64,000 nt of DNA from Solea solea (taxonomy: Eukaryota > Chordata > Actinopteri > Pleuronectiformes > Soleidae). Made by a program: the position numbers and the translations under genes. Within the stretch, counting starts at the first letter, position 1. The number at the start of each line of letters is the position of its first letter. The stretch lies in assembly GCF_958295425.1 (NCBI RefSeq), contig NC_081141.1, positions 17,008,680 to 17,072,679 on the forward strand, in the 5' to 3' direction. The notes below the pieces were generated by a model that saw nothing but the letters and a program-made list of their open reading frames with translations, had not been told where the DNA came from and searched no databases. This document shows positions 34,711 to 46,860 of this stretch, one piece after another.

Positions 34711-35834
34711 GTGTGCGTTTATTCAGCTTAAAACACTCACATTAAGCTGTCTTGGTTGGGTTGTTTGGGATGAACTTGGGTTTCACTAAAATCCTACAAA
34801 AATAAACAAATACACCAGGATCAGTTTCAAGAGAACCAAACAAATTCATAAAACTTCATAAAACCGCCTATATGACATAAGAATAAAACTTGCTCACGGT
34901 TCATGGATAACGTTAATGTCATTTGTATAATAATGAAAACAAAGAGATCAAGAAGAAATTACCTCCATTAGACGCAATCTTGATGATCGAGGTTCAGTGT
35001 TTTGAAATGCCTGGGAACCAAATTAAAACTGCTTAAAGACGTATGAAATAATTTAACTGGGGGAATATATATGTGGGAGTTTTTTATATATTAGCATAGA
35101 TATAGCTGTAATAGAAAAACAATTAAAATGCAAACAAATCACTGAAGCTGGCGTGCTGATGGTCTACATAAAAAATTAAATTCTGCAGGAAATGGAATAC
35201 GTTTATGTTCTAAACCAAAAGCTTTTTTTTATTGTACTTTAAGGTCAGTGGCTGTCATAAGAGTCCTTTTAATGTTGTATAAAATCAATCACGTCTCTCA
35301 CGGAAAGCAGTAATTCAATATGTTATAGCAACTGCCAGAACAATTCTCAGCAGGGTAAATATATTGAAAGTGAGAAGAACCTGCAGGTCCATGCAGATGT
35401 ACACTGAGAGTCAACACCGCTAGCATTTGTCCCCAGGAAAAGTGATATTTGTTTGTCATGAACATGAACTTACTGTACATTTCTGTGGCTCTCGTGGTAT
35501 TGCAGCAATGTTTCCTCTCTCTCTCTTTCTCCATCCTCCCTTACCAGGGCTTCTGTCCTTGCTTTAACCATTTCCATGGAAACCCTCAAATGAGGAACAC
35601 ATAACAGGTCTTGATGTGAAGGGGGCAGTGGGTGGTCAGCAGCTAGGGACAGCAGGTGGCCAGCTGCTATATGATGGCATCTGATAACCTGCGAGAGAAG
35701 GATGCTTCAGATTATGTAATAAATCACAAACACCATTAACGATAAAACACTGTCAAGTTATTTTTGGAGAAATCTGCTGTGCACCTTTGCCATTTGAAGC
35801 TTACCTACGTTGCATAAGGTAATATGACCAAGTA
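34711..35834. other. Intergenic sequence, no gene seen
   Basis: AT-rich. Nothing recognised. Confidence 0.4.
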
Positions 35835-35935
35835 GAAACTAGATCACTGACCAAAACCTGGTCCTAATGAGGCAGAACTTGCTAAGTTTAGGGCTAAAAT
35901 GTATATAGTTATGGTTAGGGATAACTCTTTGCTTA
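35835..35935. repeat. Fragment of the 'gggtta-rich' teleost repeat
   Basis: 'gatcactgaccaaaacctgg', 'tcctaatgaggcagaac' and 'ttatggttaggg' parallel the repeat at 20690. Confidence 0.4.
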
Positions 35936-35942
35936 GGCCATG

Positions 35943-36390
35943 CAAGTCCAAAGTCTGGCCTACAGGCCAATCACAGCCCTCTGTGAGATTTTGTATGTCC
36001 CACAGCTTTGGTTTTATAATGTAATTTTTATGGCCAGGGAGGGACCTGGACAAAGTCAGAGTGATCAGAGTCCCGGGTTCAAAACCAACCTGTGACAGAC
36101 AAATGTGTGCACTCATCTCACATTATGTTATTTGACTCCAGATGTGAAAGAAAGGCACTTTTTTTTCTTCATGTTTTCCCTCCTGCGTGGCTTGGATTTG
36201 GTTAGATTTTCATTTAAAAATGATAATTGTGAAAATGGAATTGTATTTTTTTTTATAAAACAGTGAATTTGTATGTTAATGTTACAATTAAAAAAAAAAG
36301 AAAAAAAAAAGTCTGAAGTGACCATTGGCCCCCCGGAAATCTTCACATTATCAAATCTGGTCCTCGTTAAAAAAAAAAGTTTGGACACCT
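35943..36390. mobile_element. hAT-like MITE ('gtccaaagt...tttggac' ends)
   Basis: Starts 'caagtccaaagtctggccta' and ends 'aaaaagtttggacacct', the ends being inverted. The right interior 'ggccccccggaaatcttcac' then 'attatcaaatctggtcctcg' is diagnostic of a very common teleost and zebrafish hAT-like element. The middle (about 36038-36130) does not fit the usual interior and may be a secondary insertion. Confidence 0.6.
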
Positions 36391-38129
36391 TGTGCAGTAC
36401 AAATGAAAGGAAGTCAATGCAGTGTCTCATGAAGAGTAGCTGTGCAAAAGTGTGTTTGTGTGCATATGCACGCCAGTGACTCAGATGGATCAGCACCCAG
36501 AGAGCCTGAGGTCTGAAGGCAGCAGTTCCACACACACACACAAACACACACACAAGCATTTAAACAGTGCATCAGGCAGGAACTCTGCATCACAGATGAT
36601 GAATGGCTGCATGTTTCACAGTCCAGGGGAGATAGATGAGCACTGTCCACATGTTTATCTGGAAGGTTCCTGAAACTGTCCATAACGACATCGCCCTATC
36701 AAGTGTGATAAAATGTCTGAACCCTGTAGAAAGTGTCCTACATTCAGACACATCACCGGTGTGTTACAGTGTCCTGACGAGCTCTGAAAAAGAAAAAGGT
36801 GGCACAGCACTTCCATCATTCCATGAGCTACACATGGCCATAAAAACACAACCATGAAACATGAAGAAAACATCTCCTGGCTGCAAATGGTGGGGGGACC
36901 CTTCGTGTGATGTATAGCCACCATCTATCAGACAGTATTTAGAGTGTGACACAACACAGTGGACTGGAATTGCCCGTTCTGATTGTGAGCAAACTCTTCA
37001 ATCAGCTCAGTGGGAAGAGGTCAAATCGAGGTGTGAGGCATTTCTGACTAAAAGAAGGTCTCAGCTATATGTTTATAATGATAATGACAGGCCCAGCTTC
37101 TCCATTACCATCCGTCATGAAGACTGTGTTAACAAATTGAACCCCGGGTCCCAATGGTGGCGCCTTCATCCAAGGGAAAGAAGACAAGAAGTAAACACAG
37201 ACTGAGTGGATTTACAAAGCCCGCCCCTCTCCTGCTATCATGATGCAGTACGCGCCTGCCGTCACACAAGGCTACACACCAAGAGGACAATTCATTCTCA
37301 TGGAAGGATCAACCAACAACAGAGCTGAGATAACCAAGCCATGTCAATATTTATCTGCTTATTCGAAATTAAAATGAACAGCGTTTGTTGTTAGAGGAGA
37401 TTATCAGATACTTACTCTCAGGTCTGTCACAGGTACCAGACGCTGCACTATGCCTCGACTCCAGACAGGGTCATAATTCAGTCCGCAGTGGGGTGGGGAC
37501 AGGCGTGCAGTGATTACTGTGACTCCCAGTGTGTGAAAGAAGAAGCTGAGTTATTGAACAGAGAGGGCAAAGATCTTCTTACCATACAGTCATAGAGGAG
37601 GGAGGCTATTTGTCCTACATGACTTGTAACAACCAAAAAGTTAATATCCAAATGTTAAATACAATTTAAAACTGTAGTGCATCATTTTTAAATATAAACA
37701 AATGTCATTTTGATATAAACCACTGTCAAATGAGTTCACAAAATGCCGATTGGACCAAACTGCTTCACATGACTCTGTATTTTCTCAGTATCGCTGTGTT
37801 TAGATCTTGCGGTTATGTTCCCATGCCGCACATGTTATCAAACATTGGTCTGTTTTCCGTCTTGAGCTTCACCTGTAACCCTTGAAATAACACTCCTGCT
37901 TAAAGGTGAATTATTCAACCAGTGCACTGAAGACACTGACAAATTGTACCATAGTTTCCTTTTTCAAAAGAATACAAATACTGTGGCAAGGGCGTCATGG
38001 ACAGTGGGGACCTGTCCAAGCCAGATTGTCCATACCAATGAGCATAAGTTTCGGTCAGCCAGACAAAAAAAAATAAAGTTTTTTGATTACCTTGACATGT
38101 TTCGACATGATCTGTCTGACATCCTGTTC
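36391..38129. other. Intergenic sequence with a (CA)n microsatellite
   Basis: ca run with one interruption at 36529-36554. No gene recognised. Confidence 0.4.
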
Positions 38130-38292
38130 AGGACAGCATCCCAGGTGTGTGATAGGATGTAAAATCCCTCATCCTGGTTGATGGTCCTCGGGGCTCTTTC
38201 CGGCTCTTGATGTCCTCCGTAATCCAGCGGTGGTGTTTGTTACTTTCAGAGCGGATTACTTTGGCCTTTTCCCAGTCCAGGATGTGACTGCA
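38130..38292 (-). pseudogene. Retroelement ORF C-terminal fragment, possibly Penelope-like
   Basis: The minus strand encodes 'SHILDWEKAKVIRSESNKHH' followed by 'RWITEDIKSRKEPRG' and, out of frame, a 'SYHTPGM' segment. It resembles the C-terminal tail of a fish retroelement protein in which a GIY-YIG-type region is followed by DW-AKV-ESN--RWI-EAI-IRK...MNRDEG-Y-LSH-WD. I associate that tail with Penelope-like elements, from memory. The GIY-YIG motif itself is not visible upstream, and the frame is broken. Confidence 0.45.
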
Positions 38293-39741
38293 AAAGGGCG
38301 TAGTTATAGTCTGACAAACCTGTATAAAACAGAAAGCAGGTCACGTCACATGTAACATCACATGACCCTTCTGAGGAAGACCACGGGACATGGTCGTACA
38401 GTAATATGTCAAGCGCGTCCCTACCAATCTTGAAACCAAACCTACACCCTTGCATCGTGATAACTCCTAAAGTCCCCGTCACCGTTACTAATCAAATATT
38501 CACATACTATAGGCTTGTTGTCCAAATGCTTTTCTCGCCACACATTTATCAAACCGGTGACACACAAGCCTCCGCTTTATCTCAACAACATTAAAAACTG
38601 CTCTCATACTGTTACCTAGTTTATGAACATGCTGTGTGCTTGTCCATATTTGTGATAATTCGCGGAGGTACTTTAAAGCAACCACATTTATTTGAAGAAG
38701 TATTACTTCAGCACAGAGACAGTGTGGCTGTGAAACTGTTGAATGCAGAGAAACCCTCATGAGACGACACATTTCTGCCAAAAAAAGCCCACATTCATTA
38801 CCAGAGAACAGTGCCGTTTATCTCAGAATTATTATAACCCGTGTCTGCGGACAGTCTGAAATTGACATTTTTTAGTAATTTTGTCTGTAGTCCCCATGGA
38901 AGCAAGGGATTATTTTCACAGGAAATCCAGAGGGAGCAATATTGCATCTAGAGGCCAGCAGTAAATACCAAGCTAACAAATATTAAGCCTGTGATTCACA
39001 TCGAATCCCTTGATGATTTGCACATTGTTTCCCTTCCCAAGCTGAGATGATCATTTCTGGTCTTGGTACAGTCTATTATCCACATTCACACAATACATTT
39101 CATTTTATTGCTTGTAGAGATTGGCAAAGGAAGTCATACTTTGAAGCAGCAGCAGCAGAAAAAAAATCTATAGGTGAACCTTAGAAGATTAAATTTAAGT
39201 TAACACAAGCTGCCATTTCACTGCATCAACAACAATCACATACAATCTCACACCTGGAAAACTAACTAACTGACAATGTTTAGCAGCAAATTAACTCTTC
39301 TTCTTTGTAAGCAGTCAATTCAGTTGTGTCTGAATTCAGGAGGTTTTTATTGCACCATGGTGTAGCTGATACGCGTCATGTCTTTACTGGAGTGTTGAGG
39401 CATACGATTTGCAACTCTAGTAGCTTTTGTGGTTTACAGAACGACAAATGATTGTTCTGATCTACCGACAAGTCACACTACTGTTCCCTGATGCACACAT
39501 TTCTCAATGGTCACACCGTGTTAGAAAAAATCCTTGACATCACATTTCATTGTATGTATGCTCGTGCGACACATATTTACGTGTGTGCGAGAGAGTAACT
39601 CTGTATGAGTGTGACAAACAGTACATTTGTTTCCTCTCCTGTGAGGCACGATGATGGAAAATTTCACTTCCCCATAATGAGCTAGCAACCCCAAGACATG
39701 CTCCATTCAAAATCATCATCATATTTCACACCAGGTTTAGA

Positions 39742-39769
39742 GACACACACACACACACACACACACACA
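39742..39769. repeat. (CA)14 microsatellite
   Basis: Uninterrupted dinucleotide run. Confidence 0.95.
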
Positions 39770-42700
39770 GTCTGGCAAACATGTTGAGCCACATTTTGCT
39801 GGAATTAATTTCTTTCATAAACTTCGAGGACTCTCAAGTAATTCACCTCTTTGGTGGAAAACCAGTAGAGAAGACAAGTCTGTAGACTGAAGTCTCAGTT
39901 TCCTTAAGTCCTCTTTGGCTGATGTGACCCTGTGCCATCCAAGCGAGACCACCTGCTGTTTCCCATTCACTGTGCATATATGTTTAGGAACATATCAATG
40001 GAAATCAGTGATGCAGGACAGAGGGAGAAAGAAAAATAGGGGAGACAGAGCTGCTGAGAAAGTAGTTTTCACAGATGACCACATTGCCGAGTCTGATACC
40101 AGCCGTTACACAGACACAGAGCTCGACACGGTTGAGTCTACGTCCGTTAATCTGCGATTTAAAAGGAGTTTTATGGAACAGTATCTTCGCCAGGAATTGT
40201 CTTTATCACTTCACTCAAAATGGCAACTGAGGGTTAACTGCCTTGCTTTTAAATCACATAATATTGAATCACAGCTCCAAATAAAGTCACAGTTATCTGT
40301 TTATGATTCCATATAAGCAGAACAAATATTTGCAGCTGCCAAACTACTGTAAATTCACTGTTACGCATTGCATAGCTTCTAACAACTTTCATCAAAGTGC
40401 CTCAGCTCTTAATGTATTCACTTTTGAGAGTCTCTCTCTGCCCTGATGTCAGCCCTCCACATTCCTTTGCCCGCAGTGTCACCACATAATTACAGATGAT
40501 CAGTGAATCATCTACAAACCCGTTTCTTTGCCCTCATGCCTTAAATTCAAAGAACACAATCTATTTAATTTTTTTCCAAAATGGCCCGTAGGAGTACGCA
40601 AACAATGCAATCAGAGGCAACACTTGTGACTCTTAATTCAGCAGCACAAAAGCTAAAAATGTTTACTTTTTTCCCCCCCACATTTCCACTGCAGTAATCC
40701 TCAGAACATGTCACACACAGTCAGCCAGCAGCAGGGAGGCCAGGAGCTGTAAGCAGAAGTGACACTTCTGCTATCAAAAGGCTTCAAAATAAACGCCACT
40801 TACACAGAGGGAATAGGAATGCAGTGAAAAGGAGGATAAGGCAGGCCGCAACATGCAGAGCCATAATATTATTAGCTCTGATCAAATTCTTTTCTCAACT
40901 TTCAAAGTGAAACAAAACTGAAACCACAGGGGATCAGGTAATCCAACGAGGTGTGTGGACCTCCAGGGCAGCCATAAATGTCCTGGTGAGGATTCCTCCC
41001 TGTTGTGGGAGGCTGACAACTGACATGTGGGAGCTGGAGGCGGCCGGCAGTTTTTGGAGTGCTGTTAACTCTACTCGGGAGAAAATTGGACAGTGACAGT
41101 GCGAGTTGTTACACCACGGTAAACATATTTATTCTTTTCAAGCTGCAGTGATTAGACAGGTGTTGTAATGCATGAGTTCCGGCGTATTTTACTGAGGCAC
41201 CGTGGGGTTTTTTTATAGGCTCCTCCAGTATATTGAGAAGCAAATGCAGAATATTTACGTGCGCAACCTCATAATATATTTCCATAGGGAAAATAATGAT
41301 ATTTCTTTCATTCAATATTAATCAGCCACCAGCAGAGTGAGACAGAGATGGTGGATTATAGGACTGAATTGTGTGCGAGTCATGGTGAGTTTACACTCCA
41401 TTCATTCTGCTCTCTGATCACGCACTCCGGTTACAGGTGCTTCAGCGAACCTGTTATCACACTGTCAAACATGTGTCAAGAGGATGACGGCGTGATTATC
41501 TCGAGCCATATCAAACAAATCCTCGCAGCCGCCGCCGCCGTCCTGTCACAGTTAAACATGGAGCCCATTAGGAATCGTGAAATTGATCAATGACAAATTC
41601 ATCCTCGGCTTTATTTGACAAAATCCAGTTAATGAACATCAACACATACAGCACATGGGATAAGGAAGTAAAGGAAAGTCATTATTTGACCGCAAATACT
41701 GTTTAAGCCATGATTAGAAACTGTGTCATCAAAGTCTCTTTGAAACCAATGAAATTAGAAAGCTGCTGTTATGACTCAGACAAAATTCTGCTCCTCTTCT
41801 GCTTCTGGCTTATACTGTTTAAATTACTTTGCTGCGGTATGACAACAGCAACCTCTGCTCTGCACCTGTTAATATTCTCGGTGGCATTTTTCGGCAAGGA
41901 ATTAGCCGTATTAATGACGGTACACACGAGTAGTACACACTGATTTTCCCTGTCACTAATTAGCAGGACACCATAGCTGCATCCTGGGCTGAGTGCCACC
42001 CAAGGAGGATGTGCTTGGTATAAGAAATACAAAAACATGTGTTTTTGTTCCACAACGGCTGTAGTGGCAACACAATCCCTCTGCTGACCAATAACCGGAA
42101 CATCTCTGGTAGATTTAAATCTAGAGCTCTGCAGACCACATCCATGTGAGAATATCCTGAGAAGTGTACATTTAATCTCATGGGGACATCGATATTCCCA
42201 GGAAGATTTGAGTTTGTGAGATATTTCTGTCACAGTAACCAAAGCTATCACTGAAAACATGAGCGGGCACCGTCATCTGTGAGGGGAAAATAAAAGATTC
42301 AGAAAGGGCCGCAATTCACAAAGAAATGATCCCAGTAAATTGTTAGCCTCATTGGTCAATATGTTAATAAGACTGCATTAACATATGAGTGAACTCGTAC
42401 GACATACAGTATGTCTGTGAGTGTGACAGGAAAATTATTCATAGACATGTTCAAAGTGTTTCCATCACTGCATTTATCATCACTCCTGGGCGTTTCTGTG
42501 CCGTTCAGCAGATGTTTTATATATACATATATATATTTAACATGTATATAGCATATAAATCCCATGGCAACAAATTCCTGATACATATAAATATGCCCAG
42601 CTATGGAAAAGCAGGAACAAGTGCACTTTGGGATTTTCTTTAGAATATAAAGTGTGTTACAAATAAAATTTATTATTATTAAGTCTCCCAATGGGTATTT

Positions 42701-43319
42701 TGAGTTAATTACATATTCTGAAAGTGTGGTTTCTATGTCTAACACATGGAGAAGATGTGGCCATTTGAATGTAGGCACTCCTCAAACAGGTTTAAGGAGA
42801 ATTTTAGCCTCAAAGATTTACACCTCCTGGGAGCCAAGTGACAGTATCATCACATTTACATAGGCCAACACCTTCCCGATCTAGCTGTCAGTGACATCTG
42901 ATATCTGTTAGCCCACCGAACAGAAACTCTTGTAGTAGTTTGAACAATGGTTATCAACAGCAGGTCTAGGGACCCCGAGGGCTCTATGAAGAGGTCCCAG
43001 GGGGTTCATTATGTGCAAAATTGCAACTGCCTGTGGGGTTTACATTTAAATAATGCAAACACTTTAATTAAACTATCTTACCTAATGACCGTATGTCAGT
43101 GTTGCATGCACGTGTTTCCCAGGCGAACATATAAGCTCACTCCATGGACAGCACACAATCACAGAGTTCCTTCCTCCGTCTTTCACACACAGAGGGTAGC
43201 GTCTGCTCTGCCCTCTGTGTGTCTGTTTCTGTCTTTATTCACCTTGCACTTAAAAAGAAAATAAACGATAAGAGGACTTTCTAGTTTTATAACACGACCG
43301 ATAAGAGGCTGTTGCAGTC

Positions 43320-43560
43320 TTTTTTAGATACAGGCCTTATCTACTTGCCTTTATGGCCGCCGCTTATCAATGATTCCTTTCCAGACATTTCAGGGGATTA
43401 GGCCAGATTTACTTTAGGATTATTTTTGCTTCCGGAATTCCGTCTGTTTACACTATTATGTCAGGGACGATATAACACCGGCAAGTCTGAAATGTCTATT
43501 TGTGGGAAAGGAAAATTCAATAAATTCCACTCAAAGCAAGCACTCAGCCATTAAAATTTC
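43320..43560. promoter_or_regulatory. Possible conserved non-coding element
   Basis: Repeat-free sequence with a Cdx/Hox-like 'tttatggc', a GATA-like 'cttatca' and a balanced composition. Non-coding. Compositional evidence only. Confidence 0.2.
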
Positions 43561-44013
43561 CCAAGTACCATGTACATGACATCACAGAGTGTCAGCTATG
43601 GGGTTTCTGGCAACACGAGTTGTTGTACTGAAGCACTCAACATGCTTTTAGTTGCTGCTATAAGAAAGATGCGCTTTCAATTTTTCATGATCTGTCATTG
43701 GTATGTTAGGTCAGGGGGCCACACAGGTGAAGTCACAGGAATACAGGAACATAAGTGTTTCGTTAAACAGGAAAAGACACAGACTAAATTGTTTTGCGAT
43801 AGATAAACTGTCGTTTGAGTTCTACACATAATGTATAGCTGATGTATTGAACACAAATACATTGAATATAAATTGTGATCACAGTTGGAGAAATGTTTTT
43901 TTTAGCAAAACAAATGAATGTATAAGTTTCACTTACTTTGACTGGTGAATGACTCTCCACTTGTTCTCAGTGATACGTTTCAGGTGCCTCCCTGCATTTG
44001 TGGGCATGACTGT

Positions 44014-44106
44014 GACCCGGACATCATGGAGTCAGTCTGGCAGCACATGAAGAGACAGAAGAAGACACTGAGAAACTCTGTACCTGAGGGAATTAGTGCC
44101 ATTTGA
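44014..44106 (+). pseudogene. Tc1-like transposase C-terminal fragment
   Basis: A 30-codon open stretch 'DPDIMESVWQHMKRQKKTLR...' ending in a stop. 'PD-N-IESVW--MKRQKK-R' is the usual catalytic-region string of one group of fish Tc1-like transposases, where the third acidic residue of the DDE triad lies at IE. No inverted repeats found nearby. Confidence 0.5.
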
Positions 44107-46307
44107 GCAAATAATGGCTGTTTTGGTTTACTGCACTTCATATGAGGTTACTCAATAAGTCCTGAGTGAGGCGGCAGTTGTTTTCATTTTCCTGAATCAC
44201 TCAAATCTGTTCCCCAGCACCGACTGTGTTGTCCCGCTAAGCATTAAAGCATCGACCAGATGAATGTTGTATTGACACATTTTGACAGGTCACAGTAGGA
44301 GAAGTGCAGGTGCCCATTTAGCTTCCTCACTTGAAAACAGTTGGAAATATGACCTTGACTATAAATATTTCATCAAAATTCTCGATCTACAAACTTAACT
44401 TTTTCTATACTTCAAATAATGTCAAATTAAAGTGGATAAATAAAAAGCAATACACATGGATTTTAAGGGGGGTTTTATGCAATGGGGAAAAGCTCCATTT
44501 ATCCTTCAACCTTAACTAAATATTACCCTTCTTTCACGTGTATCACAGGTTTATTTATAGCTTCATTTGTGTGGGATATACATGTTTGTTACTCATAAGG
44601 AGTTGATAGGATTAAGACTTGTCAAGCGACAGAGGAGACTATTTTGTCAATATCTTATACAGTCCAGTGAAAGCTGAGCAACAAGAATCATTACAACAGG
44701 ACTCATTACGGTGACTCACAAAGGTTCACACATGGACAAAAGAAGCCGAGATCTTGCCGGTGCACAAAAACAATACAGGAAAGACAGGAAGTAAGTCGGT
44801 TTGAAATGAAATGAGACATGGCATTCTGTACAAAGGACTACTACTGCTACTACCGGTAGCAAATATCAGTGGCTTGAAGGCATCAGCTGTCAGATGGAAA
44901 TAAGCAATTCCATAAGTAATCAGCAGACTCAACCCTTATCAATACAACGGTCAATTCTATTGATCACTGACACAGAGTCCAGGACACCTTTACATGCTGC
45001 CCCTAAACACAGTTCTTATTTCTACCTGCAGATTTATGTAATGAATCATGATTAAATAACGTTAAAAAAAAAATGCCTTCAAGTATCAACATCAGTGCTT
45101 GAAGTGGGCCGCTACTGTCCGGCACTTCTTAATTTTACCATTATAAGTACCGGCACTTTTATTTGAATACTGGCACTTCACACAAGATGCTGGTTCTCTT
45201 TTTAGGTTATCTGTCCAATTCGTTATTATGGCTGGGAATAATCATTTTCCAGGGCGCACTACATTACATTCACCCATTCGTTTCAAGTGTCTATATTTCT
45301 TTATTTGTTTTTTTTTTATTGTTAAACTAGAACACTATCTATTAACAAAATGTTCATTAATATTTAGTTATATTCACCTACTTCTTGCCACATATGGCAG
45401 CATAACAACAGGACACCACATAAAATGGACTGTGTGCTTGAAGTTTAAATCATAAATGATAATCTAAATATGCAAGTTGGCTAATGTGTAACGTGTAAGT
45501 CCAGTTTTTAATTAGTTTTACATGAACTGAATATTTAATAAATACACGTTGTGAAGATCACTAACATCTTCTGGTATATTTTATTTAACGAGAACATTTC
45601 ATTATTTAGTGTGAAATGATTTATTTATTTATACTGACAGACACAGCTCATATGGATCAGGGGAGAAGGGACACTTCCCCCCCCCACTTCACACACTGAT
45701 CGACATGACTGAGTCTACTTGATTTCGTTTAAACCACTTGCAGTGAGATGAAAATGAACAATTTCTTCTTTCGAATAATGAGACGTTTGATATTGTGCTC
45801 GCTTGAATGCGTTCAATACAAACATATTGAATCTGAGGCTTTTAAGAACTATGAGAACATCAAGTTTCATCAATGACATTTTACGAGCAGGAAGGAGATG
45901 AGAGACATGATCAGACTACATTATTACATTGTAACCAGAGGAACACATAGTGTCCAGCTTTGCGATTAGTATTTGCCCAACTCTACACAGCCTGTAGCAT
46001 AATAAATACAGTAACGTTCCAAACGTTGGTTCAGAGAACATCTCCATTCCTGATGAAATGTAGTTTTAGGATTAGGATTCCGTCCACTTTTTTAAAGAAG
46101 TTGTGCTGCCATGCTATCGGTGTGACAGCATTTTTCGCTTGTAATGATGCCGGTACATGAAAGCGCTTAGTGGTCCGGCTAGACTTAGTTCATGAGCATC
46201 ATATTTTCTTTCTAAAGAATGCTAAAGATGGTTTACATTCCTGACTGCATCAAAGTGAAGGCTGCATTAATGATTCATCTTACCACAGATAAATCTGATG
46301 AGTCCCC
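44107..46307. other. Intergenic sequence with a possible repeat at 45092-45190
   Basis: 'cagtgcttgaagtgggccgc' then 'gtccggcacttcttaatttt' and 'agtaccggcacttttatttg' looks like the start of a known fish repeat. 'gatgccggtacatgaaagcg' near 46147 may be its other part. Nothing else recognised. Confidence 0.35.
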
Positions 46308-46503
46308 TTGTGCAGGTTTTCCGGCTTCTTCCCACAGTCCAAAAACATGCCGATTGAGTTAATTCGTAAGTGATCACATGTGTAAACGTGAGAGTGATTA
46401 GTTTGTCTCTGCTATGGACTGGCAACCTGTCCAGAATGCATCCCACCTTTTGGCCCATATGTCAGATGGTCAAAACCTTCATAAGGAGGATAAAGCGGGA
46501 GAA
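46308..46503 (+). repeat. tRNA-derived SINE-like repeat, sense copy
   Basis: 'cttcccacagtccaaaaaca' , 'gtaaacgtgagagtgattag', 'tatggactggcaacctgtcc' and 'aggaggataaagcgggag' follow the family order in the sense orientation. Head missing. Confidence 0.7.
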
Positions 46504-46754
46504 AATGATGATTATTTACAAGGTCGAATACAGATTTAGTTGGTATGTGAGAAAAACGGTCAAAATGGCAGTGTTGTTCGAGTCAAAAGTCAGTAAGCGA
46601 GAAATAAGCAAATCATCCTCTCAATTTTCATGTTAAAAAGAAATAAACCATGTTAGGAAAGAAAGACAAATAATGTAAATAATGTTAACAACCTTCAACC
46701 AAAAGAACAATAAGGAAATATATTCTGTATATATAATTGTTCTTTTCATTCAAG

Positions 46755-46860
46755 CTTAGTTCTTTTTGCAACCAGCACTGTTGCCCCCTGGTGGCGAACT
46801 GTTATTTCCATCCCACTTCCTGGACTTCACTTCCCCTACCATTTTTATTAACAGTCAAAA
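46755..46860. repeat. Teleost interspersed repeat fragment ('gcaaccag...gccccctggtgg' type)
   Basis: 'tctttttgcaaccagcactg' then 'ttgccccctggtggcgaac' matches, in the opposite orientation, the repeat at 23180-23370. Confidence 0.5.

Larger units (their letters stand above)
38293..43984. other. Intergenic sequence, no gene supported
   Basis: About 5.7 kb with a (CA)14 run at 39742-39769, a short (gcc)n at 41529-41540 and an (at)n patch near 42516-42550. The two longest open stretches (39915-40316 plus, 41769-42260 minus) have no recognisable domain and no conserved splice context, so I treat them as chance. 42950-43010 resembles a 'ggtc...ggggacc' hAT-like fragment, weakly. Confidence 0.4.

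Noticed and set aside
39915..40316. 133-codon open frame, plus strand
   Set aside because: Protein-like patches but no recognisable family. Its length is compatible with chance.
41769..42260. Longest open reading frame in the window (163 codons, minus strand)
   Set aside because: No domain, no transmembrane or repeat pattern, no supported splice context, and of a length expected by chance over six frames of 64 kb. An overlapping frame is also open.
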